A stretch of 64,000 bases of DNA from Actinomyces sp. B33 (GTDB lineage Bacteria > Actinomycetota > Actinomycetes > Actinomycetales > Actinomycetaceae). The stretch is from NCBI RefSeq assembly GCF_028437565.1, contig NZ_JAMRYR010000002.1:372001-436000 (forward strand), read 5' to 3'. This document shows positions 10,499 through 18,458 of this stretch, in pieces (position 1 is the stretch's first letter; each line of letters opens with the position of its first letter). The notes beneath the pieces were generated by a model that saw only the letters and a list, made by a program, of their open reading frames with translations, made no database searches and was not told where the DNA came from. Position numbers and translations under genes: made by a program.

Positions 10499-12106
10499 AT
10501 GACGACGACACCGACCGGCGCCGGGCTCCAGCCCGCGCGCAAAGACACCTGGAGCGGCCAGACCGGCTTCCTCCTCGCGGCCATCGGCTCGGCCATCGGC
10601 CTGGGCAACATCTGGCGCTTCCCCGGCGTCGCCTACGCCAACGGCGGCGGCGCTTTCCTCGTGCCCTATCTCGTCGCCCTCGTCGCGGTCGGCATCCCGA
10701 TGCTGTGGCTCGACTACTCGCTGGGGCACAAGTTCCGGGGGTCCCCGCCGTGGGCCCTGCGCCGCCTGCGGGCCCAGGGGGAGTTCATCGGCTGGTTCCA
10801 GGTGCTCGTGTGCTTCGTCATCCTCGTCTACTACGGCGCCGTCGTCGCCTGGGGCGCGCAGTACACGATCTACTCGGTGACCCAGGCCTGGGGCGACGAC
10901 CCGCTCGGCTTCTTCACCGGCGAGTTCCTCCGGGTCGTCGACTCCGAGACGTTCTCCTGGGAGCCCGTGGCCGCCGTCGCCGTCCCCCTGGCCCTCCTGT
11001 GGGTGTTCGTCCTCCTGATCGTCGGGCGGGGCCTGAGCAAGGGGGTCGAGGCGGCGAACCGGATCTTCCTGCCCCTCCTCGTCGTCCTCTTCCTCATCAT
11101 GGTGGTCCGCGCCCTTTTCCTGCCCGGGGCGATCGACGGCCTCAACGAGTTCTTCACCCCCAAGTGGGAGTCGTTGGCGGACCCGCACGTGTGGCTCTCG
11201 GCGTTCGCGCAGATCTTCTTCTCGCTGTCGGTGGGATTCGGCATCATGCTGACCTACGCGTCCTATCTCAAGCCGAAGTCGAATCTGACGGGCACGTCCC
11301 TCGTCGCGGGCTTCGCGAACTCGTCCTTCGAGATCCTCGCCGGTATCGGCGTCTTCTCCGCCCTGGGGTTCATGGCCGCCAAGCAGGACGTCGCGCTCTC
11401 CGAGCTCGAGGGCCTGACCGGTCCGATCCTGTCCTTCGTCACCTTCCCGCAGATCATCTCGATGATGCCCGGAGGAGCGATCTTCGGCGTCCTCTTCTTC
11501 GGCTCCCTCGTCCTGGCCGGCGTCACGTCGCTCCTGTCGCTGCTCCAGGTCGTCTCCGGCGGCCTCCAGGACAAGTTCGGCATGTCCCCGGCCCGGGCCG
11601 CCCTCGCCTTCGGCGTCCCGGCGACGGCGGTCTCGGTGGCCCTGTTCGGCACCAGGTCGGGGCTCAACACCCTCGACATCATCGACACGTTCATCAACAA
11701 CATCGGCGTCGTCGGATCGGCGATCTCGATGGCCATCCTGGCGGCGGTCGCCGGACCGAGGCTCAAGGGCCTGCGCGCCCATGTGAACTCGGTGTCGTCG
11801 GTGAAGGTGCCGCCGGTGTGGGACTGGCTCATCGGCCTGGCCATTCCGCTGGTCCTCGCCGTCATGGCGTTCTCCGCGATCGTCGGCTACGTCGTCGAGG
11901 GATACGGGGGGTATCCGACGACGTTCATCGGCCTCTTCGGGTGGGGCGCGGTTGCCTTCGCTCTGGTGGCCGCGCTCGTCCTGACGCTGATCCCGTGGAG
12001 ACACCGGCCGGTATCGGCCCAGACCCTCTCCCATCTTCTCGACTCCGAGGAGGACGGCGGCGCCCGTCCCCTTCCCGCCGCCGACCCCGAGGAGGCCGAC
12101 CGATGA
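10499..12106 (+). CDS. metP: Sodium:neurotransmitter-symporter family transporter (MetP-like)
   Basis: This 535-residue membrane protein has about 12 helices and the diagnostic first-helix motif GSAIGLGNIWRFP followed by NGGGAFL, which line the Na+ and substrate site in LeuT-fold NSS proteins. It imports amino acids with sodium. The ATG at 10499 sits after GAGGAGA (10483-10490). Its stop overlaps the start of a MetS-like small subunit (ATGA), which is the arrangement of the methionine/alanine importer MetPS described in Corynebacterium glutamicum; the substrate is therefore probably methionine and/or alanine. The symbol is given by that partnership, not by substrate evidence. Confidence 0.85.
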   Translation: MTTTPTGAGLQPARKDTWSGQTGFLLAAIGSAIGLGNIWRFPGVAYANGGGAFLVPYLVALVAVGIPMLWLDYSLGHKFRGSPPWALRRLRAQGEFIGWFQVLVCFVILVYYGAVVAWGAQYTIYSVTQAWGDDPLGFFTGEFLRVVDSETFSWEPVAAVAVPLALLWVFVLLIVGRGLSKGVEAANRIFLPLLVVLFLIMVVRALFLPGAIDGLNEFFTPKWESLADPHVWLSAFAQIFFSLSVGFGIMLTYASYLKPKSNLTGTSLVAGFANSSFEILAGIGVFSALGFMAAKQDVALSELEGLTGPILSFVTFPQIISMMPGGAIFGVLFFGSLVLAGVTSLLSLLQVVSGGLQDKFGMSPARAALAFGVPATAVSVALFGTRSGLNTLDIIDTFINNIGVVGSAISMAILAAVAGPRLKGLRAHVNSVSSVKVPPVWDWLIGLAIPLVLAVMAFSAIVGYVVEGYGGYPTTFIGLFGWGAVAFALVAALVLTLIPWRHRPVSAQTLSHLLDSEEDGGARPLPAADPEEADR

Positions 12107-12255
12107 GCGCCATGGCGATCGTGATGATGACGGTGACGATCCTCCTCGTGTGGGGAGGACTGGTGGCGTCGGTGGTCCTCCTGCGTGTGCTCCCCGTCCC
12201 CTCCGACGAGGAGCCGGCGGCGGATCCGGGGCCGGACGCGCCGCCCGTCCCCTGA
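12103..12255 (+). CDS. metS: MetS family NSS transporter small subunit
   Basis: This 50-residue single-span protein has a hydrophobic helix (MAIVMMTVTILLVWGGLVAS) and a proline/acidic tail ending in APPVP. The ATG overlaps the transporter stop codon (ATGA, 12103-12106), so the pair is translationally coupled. MetS is needed for function of the MetP transporter in Corynebacterium. The end of the gene, including its stop, lies in a perfect 32-bp tandem duplication (12228-12259 and 12260-12291). Confidence 0.85.
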   Translation: MSAMAIVMMTVTILLVWGGLVASVVLLRVLPVPSDEEPAADPGPDAPPVP

Positions 12256-12291
12256 CGACGGGGCCGGACGCGCCGCCCGTCCCCTGACGAC
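12228..12291. repeat. Perfect 32-bp tandem duplication across the metS stop
   Basis: Two identical 32-base units, 12228-12259 and 12260-12291, each contain the last codons and stop of metS (CCGTCCCCTGA). The second copy is non-coding. It appears to be a recent slippage or unequal-crossover duplication, and neutral for the protein because the first copy keeps the stop. Confidence 0.9.
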
Positions 12292-12345
12292 GGGGGCGGA
12301 GGCTGCGACGACTCGTCCCCTCGATTCCTCGGTGGGCCCCCGCGC

Positions 12346-13212
12346 TCAATCCTCGGTGACTCGCGTCGCCCAGAAAGCGACCGCCGATGCCGCCGCCACG
12401 TTGAGGGAGTCGACGCCGCCGGCCATGGGGATGCGCACGACGACGTCGGCGGAGGCGATGGTGCGCCGCCCCAGGCCGTCCCCCTCGGTTCCCATGACGA
12501 GGGCGAGGCGCCCCGTCGGATCCGTGCACGCCGGCGAGGCGGCGAAGTCGTCGAGGCCGATCGAGTCGTCGGAGAGGGCGAGGGCGGCGACCGTGAAGCC
12601 CGCATCGTGGAGCTCGTCCATGGCGGGCCATCGGCTCAGGCGCGTCCACGGCACCTGGAAGACGGTGCCCATCGAGACCCGCACGGATCGGCGGTACAGG
12701 GGATCGGCGCACCGGGGGGTGACGAGGACGGCGTCGACGCCCAGGGCCGCCGCCGAACGGAAGGCGGCGCCGACGTTCGTGTGGTCGACGAGGTCCTCGA
12801 GGACGACGACCCTGCGGGCGGGGGCTCCATGGCGCGCGGTCGCGAGGAGTCCGCCGACAGGCGGCAGTTCGGGCCTCTCCATGGCGGCCAGGGCCCCGCG
12901 GTGGAGGTGGAATCCGGCGATCTGCTCGAGGAGCGGCTCATCGGCCATGAAGATCGGGACGTCGCCGCCGTCGGGCGACCCCGTCGCCCCGGCGATGAGG
13001 CCGGCGAGGCCCGGGAGCCACTTGGGGGACATGAGGAAGGACCGGGGGGCGTGGCCGACCTGCAGAGCGCGCATGATGACATTCGTCGATTCGGCCATGT
13101 AGAGGCCGCGCTCGGGCTCGATGCGCGAGCGCAGGGCGACGTCTTTCAGGCGCGTGTAGTCGTTCAGGCGCGGGTCGGCGGCCAGGTCGGGGGAGTCGAG
13201 GTGGATGATCAT
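12346..13212 (-). CDS. TrmH/SpoU family RNA 2'-O-methyltransferase
   Basis: This 288-residue enzyme belongs to the SPOUT superfamily. The three SpoU motifs are present: NVGAAFRSAAALG (motif 1), LVMGTEGDGL (motif 2) and IPMAGGVDSLNVAAASAV (motif 3, knot). The N-terminal 100 residues resemble the substrate-binding domain of rRNA methyltransferases. It probably methylates a ribose 2'-hydroxyl in rRNA or tRNA using S-adenosylmethionine; the site cannot be read from sequence. It starts 2 bases after the pyrD stop and has no visible ribosome site of its own, so it is likely coupled to pyrD. Confidence 0.88.
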   Translation of the reverse strand: MIIHLDSPDLAADPRLNDYTRLKDVALRSRIEPERGLYMAESTNVIMRALQVGHAPRSFLMSPKWLPGLAGLIAGATGSPDGGDVPIFMADEPLLEQIAGFHLHRGALAAMERPELPPVGGLLATARHGAPARRVVVLEDLVDHTNVGAAFRSAAALGVDAVLVTPRCADPLYRRSVRVSMGTVFQVPWTRLSRWPAMDELHDAGFTVAALALSDDSIGLDDFAASPACTDPTGRLALVMGTEGDGLGRRTIASADVVVRIPMAGGVDSLNVAAASAVAFWATRVTED

Positions 13213-13214
13213 TG

Positions 13215-14279
13215 TCAGCGGCGGGCCAGCGCCCGATTGACCTCTCCGGGCCAGGAGGGCCCCTGGTAGATGAAGGCGGAGAACCCCTCGACGAGATCGG
13301 CGCCGGCGTCGAGCATCCGCTGGGCATCCCGGGGCGTCGAGATCCCCCCGGTACCGATGAGGAGCTGCTCGTCGGCCAGGTGAAGGGCGACGAGGCGGAC
13401 GACCTCGAGTGCCCGCTCGAACAGGGGCTCCCCCGATACGCCGCCGGGGCCCAGATCGTGATCGATGGTCGTGTTGGTGGCGACGACGCCGGCCAGTCCG
13501 AGCTCGCGGGTCAGGGCGACGACCTCGATGATCTCCTCGTCGGACAGGTCGGGGGCGATCTTGACGAAGAGGGGGACCTCCCGGTCGGGAGCGCCGTCGA
13601 GGCAGCCCCGCCGGGCGGCCAGGAGGATCGGGCGCAGGAGGTCGGCGGACTGCAGGTCGCGCAGACCGGGGGTGTTGGGGGAGGAGACGTTGACGACGAC
13701 GAAGTCCACCCAGGGGGACAGGAGGCGGGCGCAGTACTCGTAGTCGGCGGGAGCCCGGTTCGCCGGGGTCGTCTTGTTCTTCCCGATGTTCGCTCCGACG
13801 ACGGCGCCCCGACCGGCCCGGGTCCGGCGCAGATCGCGCAGGCGAACGGCCGCGGCCCCGGCGCCCTCGTTGTTGAAGCCCATGCGGTTGCGGATGCCCC
13901 GCTCGTCGACGAGGCGCCACAGGCGCGGCCGCTCGTTGCCCGGTTGGGGTCGCGGGGTGATCGTCCCGACCTCGACGAAGGCGAAGCCCAGGGCGTCCAA
14001 GCCGAGGACCGCCTCCGCGTCCTTGTCCATTCCGGCGGCCAGGCCGAGCCGGCCGCGCAGCCGGCGCGGACCGATCATCAGGGGGGTGGAGCGAGAGCCG
14101 ACGACGCGGCGCGGCGCGCAGGATCCGTCGAGGTGGCCCAGGGTCGCCCGCAGAGCCCGGCGTGCCGGAGCGAACGAGCCGGCCGCAGCGATGGCGCCCA
14201 CACCGAGGTCGTGCGCGCGCTCGGGGTCGGAGCGGACGATCAGGCGGTTGAAGAGCCAGGTGTACGCGCTGCGGATCAT
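13215..14279 (-). CDS. pyrD: Dihydroorotate dehydrogenase (quinone), class 2
   Basis: This 354-residue flavoprotein oxidises dihydroorotate to orotate in pyrimidine synthesis and passes electrons to the membrane quinone pool. Class 2 features are the N-terminal amphipathic extension (residues 1-35), LAAGMDKDAEA, GFNNEGA, IGKNK, and the active-site serine loop NVSSPNTPGL; GTGGIST and SAFIYQGP bind FMN phosphate. On the minus strand a TAGGCT box (14287-14292) ends seven bases before the ATG and no ribosome site is visible, so the mRNA is probably leaderless. The SpoU methyltransferase follows in the same transcript. Confidence 0.96.
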   Translation of the reverse strand: MIRSAYTWLFNRLIVRSDPERAHDLGVGAIAAAGSFAPARRALRATLGHLDGSCAPRRVVGSRSTPLMIGPRRLRGRLGLAAGMDKDAEAVLGLDALGFAFVEVGTITPRPQPGNERPRLWRLVDERGIRNRMGFNNEGAGAAAVRLRDLRRTRAGRGAVVGANIGKNKTTPANRAPADYEYCARLLSPWVDFVVVNVSSPNTPGLRDLQSADLLRPILLAARRGCLDGAPDREVPLFVKIAPDLSDEEIIEVVALTRELGLAGVVATNTTIDHDLGPGGVSGEPLFERALEVVRLVALHLADEQLLIGTGGISTPRDAQRMLDAGADLVEGFSAFIYQGPSWPGEVNRALARR

Positions 14280-14286
14280 GAGTCCC

Positions 14287-14292
14287 AGCCTA
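14287..14292 (-). promoter_or_regulatory. -10 box of leaderless pyrD
   Basis: TAGGCT on the minus strand, seven bases from the pyrD ATG. Transcription starting about seven bases after the box would begin at or next to the start codon. Confidence 0.55.
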
Positions 14293-14297
14293 GGGGG

Positions 14298-14801
14298 TCA
14301 GTCCCACCAGAGCCACCAGCCGGCGCCCATCGACCCGGGGGAGCCCAGCCTCCAGAACTCATCGGGCGAGAAGGCGGCGGGATCCCATCCGAGCAGCGCG
14401 CAGGCCTGCGCCCATTGCGCGCAGCCGGGGGCCGAGTACGCCCCCGGTTCGCTGTCCCCGTCCGGGTCGCACGCGAAGAGCCCGTCGACGCTGAGCCTCT
14501 CGTCGGGCCGCGGGGCCGTGATGAGGTAACCGGACAGGCGGACCCCGGGCCGGTCGATCGTCGTGCGCAGGAGGAAATCGAGGTCGGGCGCGAGGTTCTG
14601 CCTGTCGGCGAGCGCCCCGGCGGGCAGGGCCTCGAGGAGGGCGGCGGCCTCCAGGGGCCCGAGCCCCTCGAATCTCAGGTAGTCGTCCGACCCGCGTCCC
14701 GGGCACACCAGCGGGGCGAGAAGCCCGAGGACCCCGGTCGATTCCAGCCAGCCCTCGGCCCCGTACAGTCCGTGCGCCCGGCGGGGCGCGATTCCCGTCA
14801 T
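14298..14801 (-). CDS. Hypothetical protein
   Basis: This 167-residue protein is not recognised. It has no signal peptide, is acidic, and is rich in leucine, glycine and tryptophan; the C-terminus ends in a striking tryptophan-rich GWWLWWD. The ATG at 14801 has a good minus-strand ribosome site (GAGGAGGC). It is upstream of pyrD on the same strand, 18 bases from the pyrD start, though pyrD seems to have its own promoter. Codon use looks like its neighbours, so it is likely a real gene. Function unknown. Confidence 0.65.
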   Translation of the reverse strand: MTGIAPRRAHGLYGAEGWLESTGVLGLLAPLVCPGRGSDDYLRFEGLGPLEAAALLEALPAGALADRQNLAPDLDFLLRTTIDRPGVRLSGYLITAPRPDERLSVDGLFACDPDGDSEPGAYSAPGCAQWAQACALLGWDPAAFSPDEFWRLGSPGSMGAGWWLWWD

Positions 14802-14971
14802 GATGCCTCCTCGTCGTCGTCGAGATCGGGTACGACGAGGATCCCGTTCGCGCGGGTACGGGGCCACCGGGGAAACCCGGGCTGTGGATGAGCGGGGCGC
14901 CCGGACGCCTGGGGATGGACGAGCGCCCCCGGAGCGGATCCGGGGGCGCCGAGGAGCCGGGAGCGGGAGGG

Positions 14972-15568
14972 TCAGGCGCCGGCGCGCCCGGGGAACTCCC
15001 CGCGGGAGACCTGCGGGCGCGGCGTGCGCCACCGGCGCGCCATGATCATCCGCGAGAAGCAGTAGTACCAGGTGCCCGACACGATGGCGTCGCCCGGGTA
15101 GCGCTCGGCGAGTCGGCGGCGCAGGCGCCGCCACACGACGACTCCCTCGACGATCGACACCGCGAAGAGCCCGTACATGGCGCCCGTCACGACGATCATC
15201 ACCCTGCCGGCCACATCGCCCTGAAGGCTCGGGACGAGGGACACCGCCATCATGACGACGAGGAAGAGGACCATCACCGGCAGGATGAACTCGCTGAAGG
15301 ACCAGCGGGCGTCCACCCAGTCGCGGATGAACCGGCGCACGCGGCCCTTGTCCCGCGCCGGCAGATAACGCTCGTCGCCCGTCTCCAGGGCGACCTGCTC
15401 GCGACGGAACTGCTCGTCGCGACGGGCCTTCGCCAGCCGCTTGGCCTCCTTGCGATCGGCCGGCACGAGGGGCTTGGAGCGCCGCGCCTCGGCTTGCTTG
15501 CGCGTGGGGGTCGGTCGGCCCTTGCCTCGGGCCGCCGTCTGATCGGGGGACTTGTTTGTGCTCGACAC
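14972..15568 (-). CDS. DUF3043 domain membrane protein
   Basis: This 198-residue protein has a basic, lysine/arginine-rich N-terminus with the DUF3043 hallmark GRPTPTRKQAEARR and PLVPADRKEAKRLA, then two transmembrane helices (about residues 93-113 and 122-147) and a basic C-terminus. DUF3043 is restricted to Actinobacteria and its role is unknown. The GTG at 15568 is preceded on the minus strand by TAGCCT (15575-15580) with a six-base gap, suggesting a leaderless mRNA. It is divergent from the M20 peptidase gene. Confidence 0.85.
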   Translation of the reverse strand: MSSTNKSPDQTAARGKGRPTPTRKQAEARRSKPLVPADRKEAKRLAKARRDEQFRREQVALETGDERYLPARDKGRVRRFIRDWVDARWSFSEFILPVMVLFLVVMMAVSLVPSLQGDVAGRVMIVVTGAMYGLFAVSIVEGVVVWRRLRRRLAERYPGDAIVSGTWYYCFSRMIMARRWRTPRPQVSRGEFPGRAGA

Positions 15569-15627
15569 GCCTTCAGGCTAGCCGATCCGCGCCTGATAAC
15601 CGCATCGGCTTCCACTACCCTGATCCC
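15569..15627. promoter_or_regulatory. Divergent leaderless promoters, DUF3043 / M20 peptidase
   Basis: In 59 bases there is a minus-strand TAGCCT (reverse of 15575-15580) six bases from the DUF3043 GTG, and a plus-strand TACCCT (15616-15621) six bases before the peptidase ATG. Neither gene has a ribosome site in the gap. Confidence 0.55.
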
Positions 15628-17004
15628 ATGAGCGAAAAGACCCCCACCCAGCCGACAGCCGACGATCTGAGGGCGCGCCTCGACGCGTCCTTCGACTCCC
15701 TCCTCGACGAGCTCGCCGCTCTCGTCGCCCTCCCGTCGATCTCCTCCGACCCCTCCCGCGCCGCCGACCTCGAGGCCAGCGCCCAGCACGTGCGCGACCG
15801 CTTCGCCGCGGCCGGGCTGGAGGCCGAGATCCTGCGCGTCACCACCCCCGAGGGCGTCGAGGGCAAGCCGGCCGTCGTCGCGCGCACCCCGCGCGTCGAA
15901 GGGGCGCCGACCGTGCTCCTGTACGCCCATCACGACGTCCAGCCGACCGGGGACGTGTCCCGCTGGTCCTCCGACCCCTTCGTCGCCGACATCCGCGGCG
16001 ACCGCATGTACGGGCGCGGGGCCTCCGACGACGGCGCGGGCGTCGTCGTCCACCTCGGCGCCCTGCGCACCCTGGGGGCCGACCTGCCCGTCAACGTCGT
16101 CGTCTTCATCGAGGGCGAGGAGGAGATTGGCTCCCCCTCGTTCACGACCTTCCTCACCACGCACGGGGAGAAGCTCAAGGCGGACGTCATTGTCGTCGCC
16201 GACTCCGACAACTGGAAGGTCGGCGAACCCGCCGTCACCACCTCCCTGCGCGGCAACTGCGTCGCCACCGTCGACGTCACCGTCGCCGACCACGCCGTCC
16301 ACTCCGGTATGTTCGGCGGGCCGATGCTCGACTCGGTGACCTGCGCGGCGATGCTCATCTGCTCGATGTACGACGACAGGGGAGGGATCGCCATCGAGGG
16401 GCTGGGGGGCACCCCGACCGCCGACGTCGACTGGCCCGAGGACGAGTTTCGCGCCGCCGCGGGACTGCTCGACTCCGTCGAGCTCGTCGGCTCGGGGGAC
16501 CTGGCCGCCCGCATGTGGACGATGCCCTCGGTCAGCGTCATCGGATTCGACGCCCGCCCCGTCGACGAGGCCTCGAACACGATCTCCCCGCACACCCGGT
16601 TCCAGGTCTCGATGCGCACCGTCCCCGGCAAGGATCCCCGAGAGGCCATGGACGCCCTCGTCGCGCACCTCGAGGCGCACGCCCCCTTCGGCGCCCGCGT
16701 CGAGGTCACCCCCGAGGAGGCGGGCCCCGGCTATCAGGCGGACCTCGACTCCCCCGTCACCGCCCTCCTCCACGAGGCTCTGACCGAGGCCTGGGGAGCC
16801 CCCTCGGTCAATATCGGCGTCGGCGGATCCATCCCGTTCATCTCCGACTTCCAGAGGCTCTTCCCCGACGCCCAAGTCGTCGTGACCGGCGTCGAGGACC
16901 CCCTGACGAACGCCCACTCCGAGGACGAATCCCAGTCGATCCCCGACCTCAAGGCCGCGATCCTCGCCGAGATGCTCCTCCTGACGCGCCTGCCCTCCCT
17001 GTGA
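15628..17004 (+). CDS. M20 family dipeptidase
   Basis: This 458-residue zinc peptidase fits the M20/M25/M40 dipeptidase group. Visible metal ligands and catalytic residues are the YAHHDVQP motif (His about 100, catalytic Asp after it), the bridging Asp in GRGASDDGAG, and the EGEEEIGS general-base glutamates. A dimerisation lid domain occupies about residues 215-330. Cytosolic, with no signal peptide. It probably cleaves dipeptides or N-acyl amino acids. The ATG is six bases after a TACCCT box, so the transcript may be leaderless. Its stop overlaps the GTG start of the glycerate kinase (GTGA). Confidence 0.9.
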   Translation: MSEKTPTQPTADDLRARLDASFDSLLDELAALVALPSISSDPSRAADLEASAQHVRDRFAAAGLEAEILRVTTPEGVEGKPAVVARTPRVEGAPTVLLYAHHDVQPTGDVSRWSSDPFVADIRGDRMYGRGASDDGAGVVVHLGALRTLGADLPVNVVVFIEGEEEIGSPSFTTFLTTHGEKLKADVIVVADSDNWKVGEPAVTTSLRGNCVATVDVTVADHAVHSGMFGGPMLDSVTCAAMLICSMYDDRGGIAIEGLGGTPTADVDWPEDEFRAAAGLLDSVELVGSGDLAARMWTMPSVSVIGFDARPVDEASNTISPHTRFQVSMRTVPGKDPREAMDALVAHLEAHAPFGARVEVTPEEAGPGYQADLDSPVTALLHEALTEAWGAPSVNIGVGGSIPFISDFQRLFPDAQVVVTGVEDPLTNAHSEDESQSIPDLKAAILAEMLLLTRLPSL

Positions 17005-17996
17005 CGCGCGTCGTCGTCACCGGCCACTGGGTCGACGGATCCCCCCGGGAGCCGTCGACCCTGGCCGCCCTCGGGCGCGTCGCCGCGGGGGCGGTCGCGG
17101 CGCGACCGGGGACGACGACCGCCGTCGTCCCCCTCGGCCCCGGCCCCGCCTTCGTCGAGTCCCTCGCGGCGGCCGACCGGCCGTGGGCGCCCCTGACCAT
17201 CCCGATCCACGCGACCGATGCGCGCGAGGCCGCCCGGGGGGCGCGCCGCGCCCTCGACGCCGGCCTGACCCCGGTCGTCGAGGGCGGCCATTCGATCGAC
17301 GTTGACGCCGGGCTGGGATTCCTCGAGGAATTCTCCGGCGCGCAGATCCGCCGGAGGAGCCTCGAATCCGACCTCACCGAGGCCATCGAGGAGGGCCGAC
17401 GAGTCCTCGCGGGACGCGACCTCGTGGCCGCCGCCTCGACCCGGCGCCCTCTCCTGGGACTCGACTCCGTCATGGCCGTCGGCGTCGATCTGGGGCCCCG
17501 GTCGGCCCAGGACCGCGAGCTCACCGCCGCCCTCACCCGCGCCTTCTCCCGCCTCGCCCCGGTGCGCGCCCCCCTGGGCGTGATCGGCTCCTCAGATCCG
17601 GGCCCCGGGAGGATCCCCGGCAGCGGGGCCGGGGGAGGGGCGGCCGCGATGATCCGCGCCCTGGGCGGCCGGATCATCCCCACAGGCGACCTCCTCGCCT
17701 CCCAGACGCGCCTGACCCGCGAGCTCGACGGGGCCGACCTCGTCATCGTCCTCGAGCCCCGTCTGACCTCGCCCGACCTTGCCGAGGCGGCCCTCGACTC
17801 GGCGACCGGAGCGGCCGCCGCCCGCGCACTGCCCGTCGTCGCCGTCGGCGTCTCCTCCACCCTGTCCCCGCACGAGCGAGCCGAATGGGGCCTCCACGGC
17901 GTGATGACCACCGAGGGCGCCAGGCCGCTCTTCGACATCGGCGCGCGCCTCGCGCGGACCTGGATCGCCTCGCCGCGACGCGGCCCCGACGACTGA
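17001..17996 (+). CDS. Glycerate kinase family protein
   Basis: This 331-residue protein resembles the GlxK/GarK-type glycerate kinases: a short N-terminal domain, the GLDSVMAVGVDLG segment, a glycine-rich PGSGAGGGAAAMIRALGG loop, ADLVIVLEP near the C-terminal nucleotide fold, and a C-terminal VVAVGVSS strand. Family members are usually 370-390 residues, so this one is on the short side. The GTG start overlaps the peptidase stop. From memory, actinobacterial genomes often place this family next to an ErpA-like gene (Rv2205c/Rv2204c in M. tuberculosis), as here; a true glycerate substrate is not proven. Confidence 0.7.
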   Translation: MTRVVVTGHWVDGSPREPSTLAALGRVAAGAVAARPGTTTAVVPLGPGPAFVESLAAADRPWAPLTIPIHATDAREAARGARRALDAGLTPVVEGGHSIDVDAGLGFLEEFSGAQIRRRSLESDLTEAIEEGRRVLAGRDLVAAASTRRPLLGLDSVMAVGVDLGPRSAQDRELTAALTRAFSRLAPVRAPLGVIGSSDPGPGRIPGSGAGGGAAAMIRALGGRIIPTGDLLASQTRLTRELDGADLVIVLEPRLTSPDLAEAALDSATGAAAARALPVVAVGVSSTLSPHERAEWGLHGVMTTEGARPLFDIGARLARTWIASPRRGPDD

Positions 17997-18058
17997 GGCT
18001 CTCCTCACTCAACCGGGGTCGCGGGCGATCGCGCATGGCACCCGGGCCTGACGGGTCG

Positions 18059-18064
18059 TAGGCT
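18059..18064 (+). promoter_or_regulatory. -10 box for erpA
   Basis: TAGGCT lies 36 bases before the ATG at 18101; AAGGAG (18090-18095) is the ribosome site. Confidence 0.5.
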
Positions 18065-18100
18065 GAACGCGTACATCTGCACCAGGACTAAGGAGTAGCC

Positions 18101-18454
18101 ATGTCCGACACCACAGCTCCGGCGCCCGCGCACGAGGTCCTCCTCACCGACGCCGCGGCCGCCAAGGTCAAGAGCTTGCTCGAGCAGGAGGGCCGCGACG
18201 ACCTGCGGTTGCGCATCGCCGTCCAGCCGGGGGGCTGCTCCGGACTGATCTACCAGCTGTACTTCGACGACCGTCTCCTCGACGGCGACGCGGTGCGCGA
18301 CTTCGACGGCGTCGAGGTCGTCGTCGACCGCATGTCCGTGCCCTACCTCACCGGCGCCAGCATCGACTTCGCCGACACCATCGAGCGCCAGGGCTTCACC
18401 ATCGACAACCCGAACGCGCAGAACACGTGCGCCTGCGGAGAATCCTTCCACTGA
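18101..18454 (+). CDS. erpA: Iron-sulfur cluster insertion protein (ErpA/HesB family)
   Basis: This 117-residue A-type carrier delivers Fe-S clusters to target proteins such as IspG, which is also in this window. The three conserved cysteines are in place: Cys46 in GGCSGL and Cys110 and Cys112 in the C-terminal TCACGESFH. The ATG follows AAGGAG at five bases. The lipoprotein FKBP gene begins four bases after the stop, so the two may be cotranscribed. Confidence 0.93.
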   Translation: MSDTTAPAPAHEVLLTDAAAAKVKSLLEQEGRDDLRLRIAVQPGGCSGLIYQLYFDDRLLDGDAVRDFDGVEVVVDRMSVPYLTGASIDFADTIERQGFTIDNPNAQNTCACGESFH

Positions 18455-18458
18455 GCCT

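Noticed and set aside
12106-12345. A terminator between metS and the convergent methyltransferase.
   Set aside because: Apart from the 32-bp duplication I could not find a clear stem; the gap holds no supported signal.
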